From Lysobacter sp. (GTDB lineage Bacteria; Pseudomonadota; Gammaproteobacteria; Xanthomonadales; Xanthomonadaceae), in NCBI GenBank assembly GCA_027306995.1, contig DAHUXS010000006.1, positions 1 to 57,858 of the forward strand: a stretch of 57,858 bases of DNA, given 5' to 3'. Position numbers and translations under genes: made by a program. The notes beneath the pieces are model-generated. The model was given only the letters and a program-made list of their open reading frames with translations. It made no database searches and was not told the origin of the DNA. How positions within the stretch are numbered: position 1 is the first letter of the stretch; the number at the start of each line of letters is the position of its first letter. Below, in pieces: positions 46,468-57,858 of the stretch.

Positions 46468-47249
46468 GCCCCACCCTGCGCCAGTCGCGTCTCGGCGCGC
46501 GCAAGGTCTTCCGGCGTGTCGACGCCGGGCGGGAACGGCTCGGGCGCCAGCGCGGCGGCGATGCGGAATCCCGCTTCCAGCACGCGCAACTGCTCCAGCG
46601 ATTCCAATTGCTCCAGCATGCCCTGCGGCATGACCGCAAAACGCTGCAGGAAATCGACGCGGTAGGCATAGATGCCGATATGGCGCAGGCACTGCCCCGG
46701 CATCAGCACGCGCTTGTTCTGCGCGAAGGCGTCGCGATGCCAGGGAATCGGTGCACGACTGAAATACAGGACATCGCGCCATTGCGCGTCGCCGATCGGA
46801 TCGCGCCACACCAACTTGACGGTATTGGGATCGAAGAGTTGCTCGGGATCGTCGACCGCGGTGGCGAGCGTCGCCATTTCCGCGCCACTGTCGGCGAGCG
46901 TCTGCGCAACGGCGCGGATGCCCGAGGCCGGCGCGAACGGTTCGTCGCCCTGCAGGTTCACCACCAGGGTGTCGTCGCTCCAACCGGCGAGTCGCGCGCA
47001 TTCGGCGAGGCGATCGGTACCCGAAGCGTGATCGCTGCGGGTGAGCACGCCGCGCACGGCGATGCCGTCGAGTGCGGCGAGGATGCTGGCGTCATCCGCC
47101 GCAACCACCACGTCATCGGCACCGGCGGCGAGCGCACGTCGCGCAACGTGGCGGATCAATGGCTCGCCACCCAGCAGGCGCATTGGCTTGCCCGGCAAAC
47201 GGCTCGCCGACAGGCGCGCGGGAATGGCGACGACGAATTGACGGCTCAC
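46464..47249 (-). CDS. kdsB: 3-deoxy-manno-octulosonate cytidylyltransferase (CMP-KDO synthetase)
   Basis: Activates KDO as CMP-KDO for attachment to lipid A. A 261-residue protein read from GTG at 47247-47249 ([20 protein letters not shown]); the GTG overlaps the lpxK stop (GTGA). Motifs: [57 protein letters not shown] and [14 protein letters not shown] near the end. Full length. Many genomes have a small Trm112-like (YcaR) gene between lpxK and kdsB; it is absent here. Translation is coupled on both sides. Confidence 0.97.
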   Translation of the reverse strand: MSRQFVVAIPARLSASRLPGKPMRLLGGEPLIRHVARRALAAGADDVVVAADDASILAALDGIAVRGVLTRSDHASGTDRLAECARLAGWSDDTLVVNLQGDEPFAPASGIRAVAQTLADSGAEMATLATAVDDPEQLFDPNTVKLVWRDPIGDAQWRDVLYFSRAPIPWHRDAFAQNKRVLMPGQCLRHIGIYAYRVDFLQRFAVMPQGMLEQLESLEQLRVLEAGFRIAAALAPEPFPPGVDTPEDLARAETRLAQGGA

Positions 47250-48261
47250 TCGGCCTCCAACAGGGTCAGTTGGCGCGGCTGCTGCACCCGGTCTTCCAGG
47301 CCGATCCAGAACGCCGCCGGCAATTCGGCATCGACCGGCACGCTGTACCAATGCTCGCCGGCGAAGACGCTGCACTTCACCGCGTCCTTTTCCGTCATCA
47401 GCACCGGCAACGGACTGGAGAAATCGAAATCTTCCGGCGTGTAGGCATGGTGGTCCGGGAACGCATGCGGCACCACCGCGATGCCATGCTGGCGCAGCGT
47501 GTCGAAGAAGCGTTCCGGATGGCCGATGCCCGCGACAGCGTGCACGCGTTGCCCGGCGAACTCGGCGAGCGTGCGCACGCGCGGGCCGCGCAAGGCGGCG
47601 ACACGTTGCGCGACCAGGTGCATCGGCCATACGCCGAAATCGTTTTCGCCACTCTCGCCGGTATCGCTGCCGAGATTGCGCACGCGGAAATCGCAGAGCT
47701 CGGCACGCTCGACCGGTTCGCGCAGCGGACCGGCCGGAATCATCCTCCCGTTGCCGTAGCCACGCATGCCGTCGATCACTTCGATCTCGATGTCGCGCGC
47801 CAAGGCGTAATGCTGCAGGCCGTCGTCGCAGACCACGATGTCGCAGCCGCGATCACGCAGCGCCGCCGCGGCATCCACGCGACGCACATCGACGCGTACC
47901 GGCACTTTCGTGCGGCGTGCGATCACCACCGGCTCATCGCCGGCGACCGCGGGGTCATCACTGCCCTCGACCCAGCGCGCTTGCTGGGCGTCGCGACGGC
48001 CATAGCCGCGGCTGGCGACACCGGGATGCCAGCCCCACTCGCGCAGGCGTTCGACCACCGCGATGGTTAGCGGAGTCTTGCCGGCACCGCCGGCGATCAG
48101 GTTGCCGATCACCAGCACCGGAATACCGATCGATTTTGCGCGTTGTTGTTGCACGCGACGGCGACGCGCCGACGCACTGCGATACAGGGATTCGAGCGGA
48201 CCCGTCCACGCTGGCGCCCCCTCGTCGCCGAACCACCATGACGGCGGTCGGCGTTCGCGAC

Positions 48262-48265
<4 letters not shown>
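47246..48265 (-). CDS. lpxK: tetraacyldisaccharide 4'-kinase
   Basis: Adds the 4'-phosphate to the lipid A disaccharide at the inner membrane. A 339-residue protein with a P-loop in [15 protein letters not shown] (Lys/Thr near residue 63), the ASRGYGRR motif, a DEPVVIARR stretch, [16 protein letters not shown] and [20 protein letters not shown]. The N-terminal [13 protein letters not shown] helix would associate with the membrane. The start overlaps the msbA stop by 4 bp (ATGA), and its stop overlaps the kdsB GTG. Confidence 0.97.
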
Positions 48266-50003
<1,738 letters not shown>

Positions 50004-50007
<4 letters not shown>

Positions 50008-50438
50008 TTCGGCGCAGCTTCCTTGGGTTGCGGCGCAGTGGCGATCATCACCTGGCGGAAGCCGAGCTGGCCCAGCGCTTCATAGGCGGTCACCACGGCC
50101 TGGTGCGGCGTCCGCGCATCGGCGCGCAACAGCACCGGCTTGCTGCGATCGTTGCCGGCGACTTCGGCGATGGTGTGCTTCAGGGTTTCGACGTCGTTGC
50201 GCAGCGATTCTCGGTCCTCGACGAAGTAATGGCCATCCGCGTTCACCAGCACGCTCAGCGGCTTGTCCTTCTGCGGCGGCGCTTCGCCTTCGGCACGCGG
50301 AAGCTGCAAGCGCAGCACGTTGCGCGAGGCGAACGTAGTGGTGATCACGAAGAAGATGATCAGGCAGAGGATGACGTCGATCAACGGGATCAGGTTGATC
50401 TCCGACATGTCGTCCTGCTCGCGGTCGCGGATGCGCAT
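50004..50438 (-). CDS. exbD: ExbD/TolR-family proton-channel subunit
   Basis: A 144-residue protein with one N-terminal membrane helix (INLIPLIDVILCLIIFFVIT, residues ~14-33) carrying the Asp in LIDVIL that is essential for proton use in ExbD/TolR, and a periplasmic domain that ends with HQAVVTAYEALGQLGFRQVM. The ATG at 50436-50438 (MRIRDREQDDMSEI) starts one base after the exbB stop. It overlaps msbA by 4 bp. An ExbB/ExbD pair next to msbA is common in xanthomonads and neighbours, where its energised partner is not established. Confidence 0.93.
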
Positions 50439-50439
50439 G

Positions 50440-51075
50440 TCAGCCGTGCGCGCCCAGCTTGGCGGCAAGGTCGCGGCGATCGTCGAGCACGTCGTCGAGC
50501 AGCATCACTTCGTGTTCGAAATCGATGATGTAGGTGGCGATGCGATGCTTCAGCCAGCGGTGGGCGATCAGCGCCGGGATCGCGACGATCATGCCGGTCG
50601 CCGTGCACACCAGCGCCTTGCCGATGCCGCCGGCAAGCTGGTTCACGTCGCCGAGGCCATGGTCGAGGATGCCGAGGAACATCTGGATCATGCCGACCAC
50701 GGTGCCGAACAGGCCGAGCAGCGGACCGATGGCAGCAATCGTGCCGAGCGCGTTGAGGAAGCGCTCCATCCGGAACACCTGGTGACGACCGACGTCCTCG
50801 ACGCGTTCGCGACGCTGGTCGGGCGTGCGGTCGCGGACATCGAGCGCGGCAGCCAGTACCTGCCCCAGCGGCGAAGTGTCGCGCAGGGAATCGATGTGCT
50901 TGGGATCGAGGCCGCCACGCGCGGCCCAGTTGCGGACCTCGTCTCCCAGGCCCGGCGGCAGGATCGTGGCGCGACGCAGGCTCCAGAGCCGTTCGACGAT
51001 GATGGAAAACGCCGCCAACGACAGCAGCAGGAGGGGAATCATCGGCCAGCCGCCGGCCTTCACCAATTCGAGCAC
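50440..51075 (-). CDS. exbB: ExbB/TolQ/MotA-family proton-channel subunit
   Basis: A 211-residue membrane protein with three helices: GGWPMIPLLLLSLAAFSIIV at the start, then FRMERFLNALGTIAAIGPLL-GLFGTVVGM and KALVCTATGMIVAIPALIAHRWL. The conserved GTVVGMIQMF and the Thr in the third helix mark the ExbB/TolQ family, which forms the proton channel with ExbD. The head of a translationally linked exbB-exbD-msbA-lpxK-kdsB-phosphatase-uvrC-pgsA run. A 56-bp gap separates it from comEC upstream. Confidence 0.94.
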   Translation of the reverse strand: MLELVKAGGWPMIPLLLLSLAAFSIIVERLWSLRRATILPPGLGDEVRNWAARGGLDPKHIDSLRDTSPLGQVLAAALDVRDRTPDQRRERVEDVGRHQVFRMERFLNALGTIAAIGPLLGLFGTVVGMIQMFLGILDHGLGDVNQLAGGIGKALVCTATGMIVAIPALIAHRWLKHRIATYIIDFEHEVMLLDDVLDDRRDLAAKLGAHG

Positions 51076-51131
51076 TCTGCATTTCCGGAGCGTGGGGGTC
51101 GGCCGATAGGATAGCCCAGCGCGACGACGGG

Positions 51132-53441
51132 TCAGCCCCCGCTGTCCCAGATGCGCCGTCGCCTGGTCCGTTCAGTCGTGACCGCCACGCCTGTCGGCGC
51201 CAGATCGACGCGCACCGAACCGGTGTGCGGGGTATCAAGGACACGGGTGCCGGCGTCCGTCCAGCGCGCCACCGCCTTGGGATTGGGATGGTGGAACTTG
51301 TTGCGGTAGCCAGCCGAGGCGATCGCCCAGGCCGCGCCCGTCGCATGAACGAAGGCATCGCTGGAGGACCCGGCGCTGCCATGGTGCGGCATCAGCACCA
51401 CGTCGGCGCGCAACGAGGTCGTGGCGCGTTCGATCATCGCGTGCTCGGTGGCCTGGTCGATGTCTCCGGTCAGCAGCAGTGCGTGCTCCTTGCTGGAAAC
51501 CCGCAACACGCAGCTCGACGGATTGCCGGTGTATTCCGAATCAGGCAACGGCGAGACGACTTCGAAGCCGACACCGTCCCACTCCCAATGGTCACCAAGC
51601 TTGCAGTGCGCATCGACTTCGATCGGTGCATTCGGCGGCGCCTGCACCGCGGCGACCGGCATCCCGGCAAGTACCGCGTTCATGCCGCCAGCGTGATCGG
51701 CATCGGCGTGGCTGAGCATCATCAGGTCGATGTGGTCGACACCGAGCGCGGCCAGCGCCGGCAGCACCACGGTTTCACCGGCATCGTAACCGTCATCGGT
51801 CGCCGGACCGGCGTCATACAGGATCGTGTGATGCGCGGTGCGCAACAACACCGCCTGCCCCTGCCCGACATCGATCACCTGCATCCGCACTTCGCCCGGC
51901 AACACTGCGGGCTGCAGCGGCGTGAACATCGGCAGCCACAGCGCGAGCGCCAGTGGCTTACCCGGCAATTTCCGCGGCGCCAGCAACCAGAACGCACCGA
52001 TCAACGCCAACGGCCATGCGAACACGCTCGCTTCCGGCAAACGCGACTGCCCGAGCGGCCAATCGGCGATGCGCTGGAACAGCGGCCAGGCGAAATCGAA
52101 CAACCAAGCCGCGAGATTCCATAGCGGCGCACCCCAGCCGTGATGGATGCCATCAGCCAGCACGCCGAGCAAGGACAGCGGCACCACCACGAAGCCCCAC
52201 CACGGGACCGCAACAAGGTTCGCGAGCGGCGACACCCACGACGCCTGGGCAAAGAACAACATCGACAACGGCAGCAATCCAAGCGTCGCCACGCCCTGCG
52301 CGCCGAGGAATTCGCGCAGCATGCCGCGCCCGCCTTCGCGCAGGCACCACGACAGCCAGGCCACGCCAGCGAAACTCAGCCAGAAACCGGGACGCAGCAG
52401 GTTCAGCGGATCGATCAACGTCAGCAGGATCGCGGCGATCGCCAGCGCCTGCACCGCGCCCATGCGTCGCCGTAGCAATACCGCGGAGGCGACGCTCGCC
52501 ATCATCAGCAGCGTGCGCAAGGTCGGCACTTCGCCACCCGACAGCGCGGTGTAGAACGCGGCAACGACGATGCCCGCCAGCAACATCGCGGTCCTTCGCG
52601 GCAACGAGTGGCCAAGATTCGGGAACGCCTGCCACAGCAGCCATGCCAGCGCCGAACCTAGGATTGCGGTCAGCGCCACATGCGAACCGGAAATGGCGAT
52701 GAGGTGAGTGAGTCCGTTCGCGCGCAGGATCGTCCAGTCGTCGTCGCTCAAGCCGCGGGTATCGCCGACCGCCAGCGCACGGATGAATCGACGAGCTGGC
52801 GACGTGCCCTGCTCGATGCGCTGGGCAATGCCGTCGCGCATCGCATCGATGCCGTTGCCGGCAGCAAGCTCTTCGTTGCCCTCGCCACCCTTCACCGATC
52901 CGCTGGCGACGATGCGATTGACCAGCATGCCGCGCTCGGAATCCTGCACACCGGGATTGCGCAGGCCGTGCGGACGCTTGAGCTTGACGTGCAGGCGCCA
53001 GCGCGATCCCGCCACGATCTGCGGTGGCGCTTGGTCCGGCGCGGCGAACCAGCCGAGGCGAATGCGTTTCCCGCGCAATTCCGCCTGCTGAGCGATATCG
53101 TCATCGACGACGAACTGGAAGCGGGTGCTCTTGCTGTCCTGTTCCGGAAGATTGTCGACGCGGCCCTGCACCACCAGTTCGCGCCCTTCAAGCTCCGACG
53201 GCAGCCGCGATTGCAACGCCGTGCCCGCGACGATTCCCGCCCAACCAAACCCGAGCAATGCGGTCGCGACCCAGATGCGTCGCGTCAACTTCCACCAAAG
53301 GACCAACCCGGCGATCGCCAGCGCGATCAATACCCAGCGCGGCGCCAGCCACGGCGCCCACAGGCACAACATCGCGCCGAGCAGCAGTCCGATTGCTGCC
53401 TGTGGTCCGATGCGTGGTGACGTCCCTGTCGCCCTTGTCAT
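51132..53441 (-). CDS. comEC: DNA uptake channel protein ComEC/Rec2
   Basis: Forms the inner-membrane pore for transport of single-stranded DNA in natural transformation. The 769-residue protein has N-terminal membrane helices, an OB-like domain (LVVQGRVDNLPEQDSKSTRF), the Competence domain core (ALAVGDTRGLSDDDWTILRA then NGLTHLIAISGSHVAL), about eight to ten helices and a C-terminal metallo-beta-lactamase-like domain (MQVIDVGQGQAVLLRTAHHT, LMLSHADADHAGG, VLMPHHGSAGSSSDAF). All domains are intact, so it may work, but no pilus genes are here. It lies 1 bp after lolD and 56 bp before exbB. Confidence 0.95.
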   Translation of the reverse strand: MTRATGTSPRIGPQAAIGLLLGAMLCLWAPWLAPRWVLIALAIAGLVLWWKLTRRIWVATALLGFGWAGIVAGTALQSRLPSELEGRELVVQGRVDNLPEQDSKSTRFQFVVDDDIAQQAELRGKRIRLGWFAAPDQAPPQIVAGSRWRLHVKLKRPHGLRNPGVQDSERGMLVNRIVASGSVKGGEGNEELAAGNGIDAMRDGIAQRIEQGTSPARRFIRALAVGDTRGLSDDDWTILRANGLTHLIAISGSHVALTAILGSALAWLLWQAFPNLGHSLPRRTAMLLAGIVVAAFYTALSGGEVPTLRTLLMMASVASAVLLRRRMGAVQALAIAAILLTLIDPLNLLRPGFWLSFAGVAWLSWCLREGGRGMLREFLGAQGVATLGLLPLSMLFFAQASWVSPLANLVAVPWWGFVVVPLSLLGVLADGIHHGWGAPLWNLAAWLFDFAWPLFQRIADWPLGQSRLPEASVFAWPLALIGAFWLLAPRKLPGKPLALALWLPMFTPLQPAVLPGEVRMQVIDVGQGQAVLLRTAHHTILYDAGPATDDGYDAGETVVLPALAALGVDHIDLMMLSHADADHAGGMNAVLAGMPVAAVQAPPNAPIEVDAHCKLGDHWEWDGVGFEVVSPLPDSEYTGNPSSCVLRVSSKEHALLLTGDIDQATEHAMIERATTSLRADVVLMPHHGSAGSSSDAFVHATGAAWAIASAGYRNKFHHPNPKAVARWTDAGTRVLDTPHTGSVRVDLAPTGVAVTTERTRRRRIWDSGG

Positions 53442-53442
53442 G

Positions 53443-54138
53443 TCAGACCGCGTCCGGCGGCAATTCGTGCAATCGACCGTTGCTCAGTTCGAGCACGCGA
53501 TCGAGCCGGCGCGCGAGGCGACGATCGTGCGTCACCAGCACCAGGCTGGTGCCCTTGGCGCGATTGAGTTCGAGCATCAGCTCGAACACGGTTTCCGCGG
53601 TGCGATCGTCGAGGTTGCCGGTCGGCTCGTCGCCGAGGATGCAGTTCGGTGTGTTGACCAGCGCACGCGCCACCGCGGCACGCTGGCGTTCGCCGCCGGA
53701 AAGCTCGCCGGGCTTGTGCTCCAACCGCCCGCCGAGGCCGACCTGTTCCAGCAATGCCGTCGCCAGCTTGTCCGCGTCCGCCGCACTGGCGCCACCCAGC
53801 ATCACCGGCAGCATCACGTTCTCGAGCGCAGTGAATTCCGGCAACAGGTGATGGAACTGATAGATGAAACCGAGCGCGCGGTTACGCAGGCGCCCGCGGT
53901 CGGCGTCCTTGAGCGCCGACATCTTCTGGCCGCTGACGTAGACCTCGCCCGCGGTCGGAACATCGAGTCCGCCGAGGAGATGCAGCAACGTGCTCTTGCC
54001 GGCACCGGAAGCACCGACGATCGCCACCGATTCGCCTTCGACGATGCGCAGATCGAGCCCGTCGAACACCGGCGTGTGCAGCTTGCCTTCGGCATAGACC
54101 TTGCCGAGCCCTTCGGCGCGGATGACTTCGTTACTCAT
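53443..54138 (-). CDS. lolD: lipoprotein-releasing system ATP-binding protein LolD
   Basis: The ATPase that powers extraction of outer-membrane lipoproteins from the inner membrane by LolC/E. A 231-residue ABC ATPase with Walker [20 protein letters not shown], the [21 protein letters not shown]-loop region, [17 protein letters not shown] and Walker [13 protein letters not shown]. The ATG at 54138 overlaps the end of lolC by 8 bp; a longer reading upstream is an artefact of that overlap. comEC follows after 1 bp. Confidence 0.97.
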   Translation of the reverse strand: MSNEVIRAEGLGKVYAEGKLHTPVFDGLDLRIVEGESVAIVGASGAGKSTLLHLLGGLDVPTAGEVYVSGQKMSALKDADRGRLRNRALGFIYQFHHLLPEFTALENVMLPVMLGGASAADADKLATALLEQVGLGGRLEHKPGELSGGERQRAAVARALVNTPNCILGDEPTGNLDDRTAETVFELMLELNRAKGTSLVLVTHDRRLARRLDRVLELSNGRLHELPPDAV

Positions 54139-55375
54139 AGCGCAGCGCCTCCGCAGGCGGCGTGCGCGACGCCCGCCATGCCGGATACAGGGTGGCGAGG
54201 AAGGCCATCGCCAGTGCGACCGCTGCGATGATCGCGATGGTGCTCGCGCGCAGATCGATCGGCAGGCCGGTGATGTAGTAGACATCGTCCGGCAACAGGT
54301 TGACGTGGAAAGCGCGCTCGATCAAACGCAGGATGTGCTCGAGGTTGAGCGTGAGCAGGATGCCGCCAACCACGCCGATCACGGTGCCGATGATGCCGAT
54401 CAGGCTGCCCTGCACCATGAAGATCCGCATCACCTGCCCCGGCGTCATCCCCAGCGTGCGCTGGATGGCGATGTCCGCCTGCTTGTCGGTCACCAGCATC
54501 ACCTGCGACGACACCAGGTTGAACGCGCCCATCACGATGATCAGCGACAGCAGGATCGCCATCAGCGTGCGCTCCATGCGGATGGCGCGAAACAGGTTGG
54601 CGTTCTCGTGCATCCAGTCGTTCACGCGATAGCCGCCGCCGAGCCGTAACGCGAGATCGCGGGCGACGTCCCAGGCCTTGTCCATGTCGTGCAGCTTGAG
54701 GCGCACGCCGGTGACGCCATCCATCCGCTGCACACGCTGGAGATCGTCCATGCGCACGATCGCAAGGCCCTTGTCGAATTCCTGATGCCCCGCCTCGAAT
54801 ACGCCGCTGACCACGAAGCGCTTCATCTGCGGCGCCGCACCCATGCCGGTGATGTTCATGCCGGACGTCGCGACCAGCACGCTGTCGCCCAGGCGCACGC
54901 CGAGGATATCGGCGAGTTCCTTGCCGAGCAGGACGTTGTAGCTGCCGGGCGTCAGGGAATCGAGGCTGCCGGTCACCATCTTGTCGCCGATCACCGAGAC
55001 CTTGCGTTCCTGGTCGGGCAATACGCCACGGATGATCGCCGGCGCCTTGTCGTTGCCGCTGTCGATCAGCGCCTGGGTATCGACATAGGGCGACGCCGCG
55101 GCGACGCGCGGATCGGCCAGCGCCAGCTTGATCGCCCGCGGCCATTCGGACATCTCGCGACCGTCGGCGACGACGGTCGCGTGCGCGGCCATCTGCAGCA
55201 GACGGTCGCGGATCTCGCGCTGGAAGCCGCCCATCACCGACAGCGTGGTGATGAGCACGGCGACACCGAGCGCGATACCGATGATCGACGCCATCGAAAT
55301 GAAGGAGATGAAGCCATTGCGGCGTTTCGCGCGCAGGTAGCGCAGGCCGATGGCGATGGGGAGCGGTTTGAACAT
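54131..55375 (-). CDS. lolC: lipoprotein-releasing system permease (LolC/E family)
   Basis: The membrane part of the Lol exporter, a 414-residue protein with the FtsX-like layout: one N-terminal helix ([20 protein letters not shown]) after [20 protein letters not shown], a large periplasmic domain (residues ~48-265) and three C-terminal helices with [19 protein letters not shown], ending [14 protein letters not shown]. Only one permease gene is present at this locus. E. coli uses two (lolC and lolE); single-permease systems act as homodimers (LolF type). A second permease elsewhere cannot be excluded. It starts 24 bp after the YgfX-like gene and overlaps lolD by 8 bp. Confidence 0.95.
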   Translation of the reverse strand: MFKPLPIAIGLRYLRAKRRNGFISFISMASIIGIALGVAVLITTLSVMGGFQREIRDRLLQMAAHATVVADGREMSEWPRAIKLALADPRVAAASPYVDTQALIDSGNDKAPAIIRGVLPDQERKVSVIGDKMVTGSLDSLTPGSYNVLLGKELADILGVRLGDSVLVATSGMNITGMGAAPQMKRFVVSGVFEAGHQEFDKGLAIVRMDDLQRVQRMDGVTGVRLKLHDMDKAWDVARDLALRLGGGYRVNDWMHENANLFRAIRMERTLMAILLSLIIVMGAFNLVSSQVMLVTDKQADIAIQRTLGMTPGQVMRIFMVQGSLIGIIGTVIGVVGGILLTLNLEHILRLIERAFHVNLLPDDVYYITGLPIDLRASTIAIIAAVALAMAFLATLYPAWRASRTPPAEALRYE

Positions 55376-55398
55376 GGGAGGCCGCAGGAAGAGTCGCG

Positions 55399-55842
55399 TT
55401 ATGGTGCCAGCATTGGCGGCGAAAGCATGTGTCGTTCGCCGGCGATGGCCAGCCGCAGTCGGCGGCGGTTCACGACATCCAGGCGATGCCACCAGGTTTC
55501 GCGCCGCCAGCGGCCGCGGTCGTCCTTGCGCACCAGCGTCAGCCACGGACCGTGGAGCTCAACGCGGGCATCGCGCAGGACGACGCCGTCGAGACGCGGA
55601 TCGCCATCAAAATCGAGCGCGTGAGCTGGACGACCACGTTCGCGCCGTTCCAGCCATGCCGCATGCGCCAGCGCCGCCACGGCGAGCGGAAGCTTGATCG
55701 TCCAGGGAAAAGCCGACATCAGCACCGCGATGGCGGCCAGCACGCCGAGCACGATCGGCGTTGCACGGGACAACGGCGTCGGCCCGAGCTCAATGGCCGA
55801 GGATGCGCATGCGTTCGATGAGTCCGGCGAGTTCGGCGTCAC
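55399..55842 (-). CDS. YgfX/CptA-like small membrane protein
   Basis: A protein of up to 147 residues with two membrane helices ([17 protein letters not shown] and [16 protein letters not shown]) and a soluble tail ([37 protein letters not shown]), the layout of E. coli YgfX. YgfX is encoded directly after sdhE in E. coli, and the same order is seen here. Start uncertain: the ATG at 55842 lies 53 bp inside sdhE; a TTG at 55773 (reading [12 protein letters not shown]) gives a more typical YgfX length and avoids the overlap. The role of YgfX is disputed (proposed toxin or flavinylation partner). Confidence 0.7.
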   Translation of the reverse strand: MTPNSPDSSNACASSAIELGPTPLSRATPIVLGVLAAIAVLMSAFPWTIKLPLAVAALAHAAWLERRERGRPAHALDFDGDPRLDGVVLRDARVELHGPWLTLVRKDDRGRWRRETWWHRLDVVNRRRLRLAIAGERHMLSPPMLAP

Positions 55843-56038
55843 TGCAGTCTTCGTAGCCCATGATCCAGCGCCAGAGCTTATCGTCCTCGCAGTCCAGCAG
55901 CCGTAGGAAAACCGCCCGTTGCGCTTCGGAATCCTGCGGCCAGCCGTGTTCGAGGTAGCGGTCGAAGACCTGATCGAGCTCGCGCATGCCGCGCCGCGAG
56001 CGCCAGCGGATGCGCTTGAGTTCGGCCTCTTCGCTCAC
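55790..56038 (-). CDS. sdhE: FAD assembly factor SdhE
   Basis: Helps covalently attach FAD to succinate dehydrogenase flavoprotein SdhA. The 82-residue protein has the RGxxE motif in [16 protein letters not shown] and the C-terminal [20 protein letters not shown] typical of the family. Read from the GTG at 56036-56038 ([12 protein letters not shown]), which overlaps the stop of the upstream transporter gene (GTGA). The YgfX-like gene follows, as in E. coli. sdh genes are not in the window. Confidence 0.93.
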   Translation of the reverse strand: MSEEAELKRIRWRSRRGMRELDQVFDRYLEHGWPQDSEAQRAVFLRLLDCEDDKLWRWIMGYEDCSDAELAGLIERMRILGH

Positions 56039-57372
56039 TTGGCCGCGTTGCGTGCGGCTTCGCGCTTGAGACGCAGCCAGCGATTGACGCCCAGCGCGGC
56101 CAGCGTCGCCAGCGCGCCCGACAGCAGGTAGGCACCGACATAGGCGAGGCCGAACTTCGCGCACAAGCCGAGCGCGACCAGCGGCGCGAAGGCGGCGCCG
56201 ATCAGCCAGGCGATGTCATTGCTCAAGGCCGCGCCGGTATAGCGGTAACGATCGCCGAAGTTGGCGTTCAACGCACCCGCCGCCTGGCCGTAGGACAGGC
56301 CCAGCAGGGTGAAGCCGGCGATGATGTAGATGTCCTGCCCGACCGGACCGGCGCCGAGCAAGGTCGGTGCGAAACCGCTGTAGGCGGCGATGGCGACGGC
56401 GAGCGCGCCCAAGGTGCGCTGGCGGGACAGGCGATCGGCGATGAAACCGGAAGCCACGATGCCGCCCGCGGCGAAGAAGGCGCCGATGATCTGCACGATC
56501 AGGAACTGCGGGATCGACTGGTTGGAGAACAGCAGGATCCACGACAGCGGGAAGATGGTGACGAGGTGGAACAGCGCATAGCTGGCCAACGCGGTGAAGG
56601 CGCCGATGGCGACATAGCGGCCCTTGGCCTTCAGCAGCTCGACGACGCGCACCGGCTCGAGTTCCTGTTCGTCCATCTTCTGCGCGTATTCGTCGGTGAC
56701 GACGAGGCGCAGGCGCGCGAACAGCGCCACCACGTTGATGGCGAAGGCGGCGAAGAACGGATAGCGCCAGCCCCAGTCCAACACGTCTTCGATCGGCAGC
56801 GCGGCGTAGAGATAAGCGAACAAGCCGGCGGCGACGATGAAGCCGGTCGGCGCGCCCAACTGGCCGAGCATCGCGTACCAGCCGCGACGCTTCTTCGGCG
56901 CGTTGAGCGCCAGCAACGACGGCAGCCCGTCCCACGATCCGCCAAGCGCGATGCCCTGCAGGAAACGAAGGACCGAAAGCAGCACCACCGATGTCATGCC
57001 GAGGGTGGCGTAGCCTGGCAGGAAGGCGATGCCGGCGGTGCAGGTGCCGAGCAGGAACAATGCGGCGGTCAATTTGGTGCCGCGGCCCCAGCGACGCTGG
57101 ATCCACAGGAACAGCATGGTGCCGAACGGACGCGCGATGAAGGCCAGCGCGAAGACCGCGAACGAATAGAGCGTCGCTTCGAGCTTGGGCACGAACGGGA
57201 AGAACACCGACGGAAACACCAGCGCCGAGGCGATGCCGTAGACGAAAAAGTCGAAATATTCCGAGGTGCGTCCGACCACCACGCCGACGGCGATTTCGCC
57301 GGGGGCGACATCATGGCTGCTGTGCGCGCCGTGGTCGTGGATGGTGCTGGTGGACGAAGAATTCGTGGACAT
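56035..57372 (-). CDS. MHS-family (metabolite:H+ symporter) MFS transporter
   Basis: A 445-residue, 12-helix MFS permease. Features: a His/Ser-rich N-terminal tail, [20 protein letters not shown] (the first helix, with the acidic residues seen in the ShiA/KgtP/ProP group), [20 protein letters not shown] (loop 2-3 motif), [20 protein letters not shown] (helix 4), and [15 protein letters not shown] (loop 8-9). Related proteins import shikimate, citrate, alpha-ketoglutarate or proline/betaine; the substrate here is not determinable. Its stop overlaps the sdhE GTG by 3 bp, an unusual partner that hints at carboxylate metabolism, but this is only context. Divergent from cyoA. Confidence 0.9.
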   Translation of the reverse strand: MSTNSSSTSTIHDHGAHSSHDVAPGEIAVGVVVGRTSEYFDFFVYGIASALVFPSVFFPFVPKLEATLYSFAVFALAFIARPFGTMLFLWIQRRWGRGTKLTAALFLLGTCTAGIAFLPGYATLGMTSVVLLSVLRFLQGIALGGSWDGLPSLLALNAPKKRRGWYAMLGQLGAPTGFIVAAGLFAYLYAALPIEDVLDWGWRYPFFAAFAINVVALFARLRLVVTDEYAQKMDEQELEPVRVVELLKAKGRYVAIGAFTALASYALFHLVTIFPLSWILLFSNQSIPQFLIVQIIGAFFAAGGIVASGFIADRLSRQRTLGALAVAIAAYSGFAPTLLGAGPVGQDIYIIAGFTLLGLSYGQAAGALNANFGDRYRYTGAALSNDIAWLIGAAFAPLVALGLCAKFGLAYVGAYLLSGALATLAALGVNRWLRLKREAARNAAK

Positions 57373-57581
57373 CGGTCAACCATTCCTGGCAAGTCGGGGA
57401 TGCGGCGCGCCTGGACGCGATCCGCCTGCACTAGCTTCCCATCATCGAAGGCATCGGGCCATAGGACAAAACGTCCAATCGCCCCGTCGGTTCGAGAGGA
57501 ATAAAGTACACCCTGCGGCCCGAACCGGGGCCGTCCGCGCGCTGTCCGGCGCATGTCCACCGCGAACCCCGGGTGTCCGCA

Positions 57582-57858
57582 ATGAGCAGAGCGAAAACCT
57601 TGATCCGGCGCCTGGCTGCCGCCACGGCCCTTCTGGCGCTGACTGGCTGTTCCAAGACCATCGTCCTGAATGCGCCGGGCGACGTCGCTGCCCAGCAGGG
57701 CAACCTGATCATCGTCGCCACCGTGCTGATGCTGCTGATCATCGTGCCGGTGCTCGCGCTGGTGGCGTTGTTCGCATGGCGGTACCGCGCCACCAACAAG
57801 GATGCGCACTACGAGCCGGACTGGGACCATTCGACCCAGCTCGAACTGGTGATCTGGG
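57582..57858 (+). CDS. cyoA: cytochrome bo ubiquinol oxidase subunit II (partial, right edge)
   Basis: Subunit II of the proton-pumping quinol oxidase of the respiratory chain. The ATG at 57582 gives a lipoprotein signal (RRLAAATALLALTGC then SKTIVLNAPGD), the usual form of CyoA, and a following membrane helix (NLIIVATVLMLLIIVPVLAL). The characteristic AWRYRATNKDAHYEPDWDHS stretch and the start of the next helix (LELVIW) agree with CyoA. Only 92 codons are inside the window. The 209-bp gap upstream to the transporter gene holds a GGAC/GTCC inverted repeat (57464-57476) but no promoter could be assigned with confidence. Confidence 0.93.
   Translation, partial: MSRAKTLIRRLAAATALLALTGCSKTIVLNAPGDVAAQQGNLIIVATVLMLLIIVPVLALVALFAWRYRATNKDAHYEPDWDHSTQLELVIW

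Overview
The window is a dense, high-GC stretch of a gammaproteobacterial chromosome. Gene content and order point to the order Lysobacterales (Xanthomonadales; a Lysobacter/Luteimonas/Xanthomonas-like organism). Evidence: the 41-residue L36, the serC-pheA-hisC-aroA block, a 'transmembrane repetitive protein' next to nfuA, the lolC-lolD-comEC-exbB-exbD-msbA-lpxK-kdsB-uvrC-pgsA run, and paired monohaem cytochromes. No CRISPR array, prophage module or transposase was found. Most of it is core genome with two small AT-richer accessory blocks, each next to a tRNA gene.

Layout. 1-2.2 kb: rpsA (cut by the left edge) and cmk on the minus strand, then rpmJ (L36) with its own promoter and terminator. 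2.2-7.0 kb: a small secreted protein, the two-enzyme agmatine-to-putrescine route (aguA, aguB) interrupted by an opposite-strand LtrA-like gene, and a TraB-family membrane protein. 7.0-14.8 kb: a three-gene RND efflux operon on the minus strand, one lipoprotein adaptor and two unequal pumps. 15-15.8 kb: two small c-type cytochromes. 15.9-18.1 kb: a TonB-like repetitive membrane protein and nfuA. 18.2-20.4 kb: phhB, a DUF6624 protein and rluC. 20.4-23.8 kb: rne with a long leader.

23.9-26.6 kb: a GacA/UvrY-like response regulator, then an AT-richer pair (S41 peptidase and MarR regulator) whose promoter holds nested palindromes. 26.6-29.2 kb: tRNA-Ser beside serS, a TonB-family protein and a small haem-copper-oxidase-like membrane protein. 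29.3-34.6 kb: aroA, hisC, pheA, serC and an FHA protein in one tightly packed minus-strand operon for aromatic, serine and histidine precursors. 34.7-37.1 kb: an exported tandem-SIS (MurQ/GKRP-like) protein and a PHA-system protein. 37.1-40.1 kb: tRNA-Val, an ArsC-like reductase flanked by two tiny paralogous proteins, a membrane-anchored glutamate-synthase-domain protein and tRNA-Leu. 40.1-42.4 kb: a second accessory block (amidohydrolase and TetR with a perfect inverted-repeat operator) ending at a peptidase M13 remnant.

42.4-57.4 kb is almost entirely minus strand: persulfide-dioxygenase-like hydrolase, tRNA-Cys, tRNA-Gly, pgsA, uvrC, a low-molecular-weight phosphatase, then kdsB, lpxK, msbA, exbD, exbB, comEC, lolD, lolC, a YgfX-like protein, sdhE and an MHS-family transporter. 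Many of these overlap stop-to-start (ATGA or GTGA), which suggests translational coupling of lipid A/KDO supply, lipid A flipping and lipoprotein export. The right edge cuts cyoA, encoding quinol oxidase subunit II.

Candidates for new biology: the exported GKRP-like double-SIS protein; the pair of tiny paralogues around the ArsC-like gene; the RND pump pair in which one member lacks two canonical proton-relay residues; and the two small regulator-plus-enzyme cassettes with clear palindromic operators next to tRNA genes. None can be proved a new system from sequence alone.
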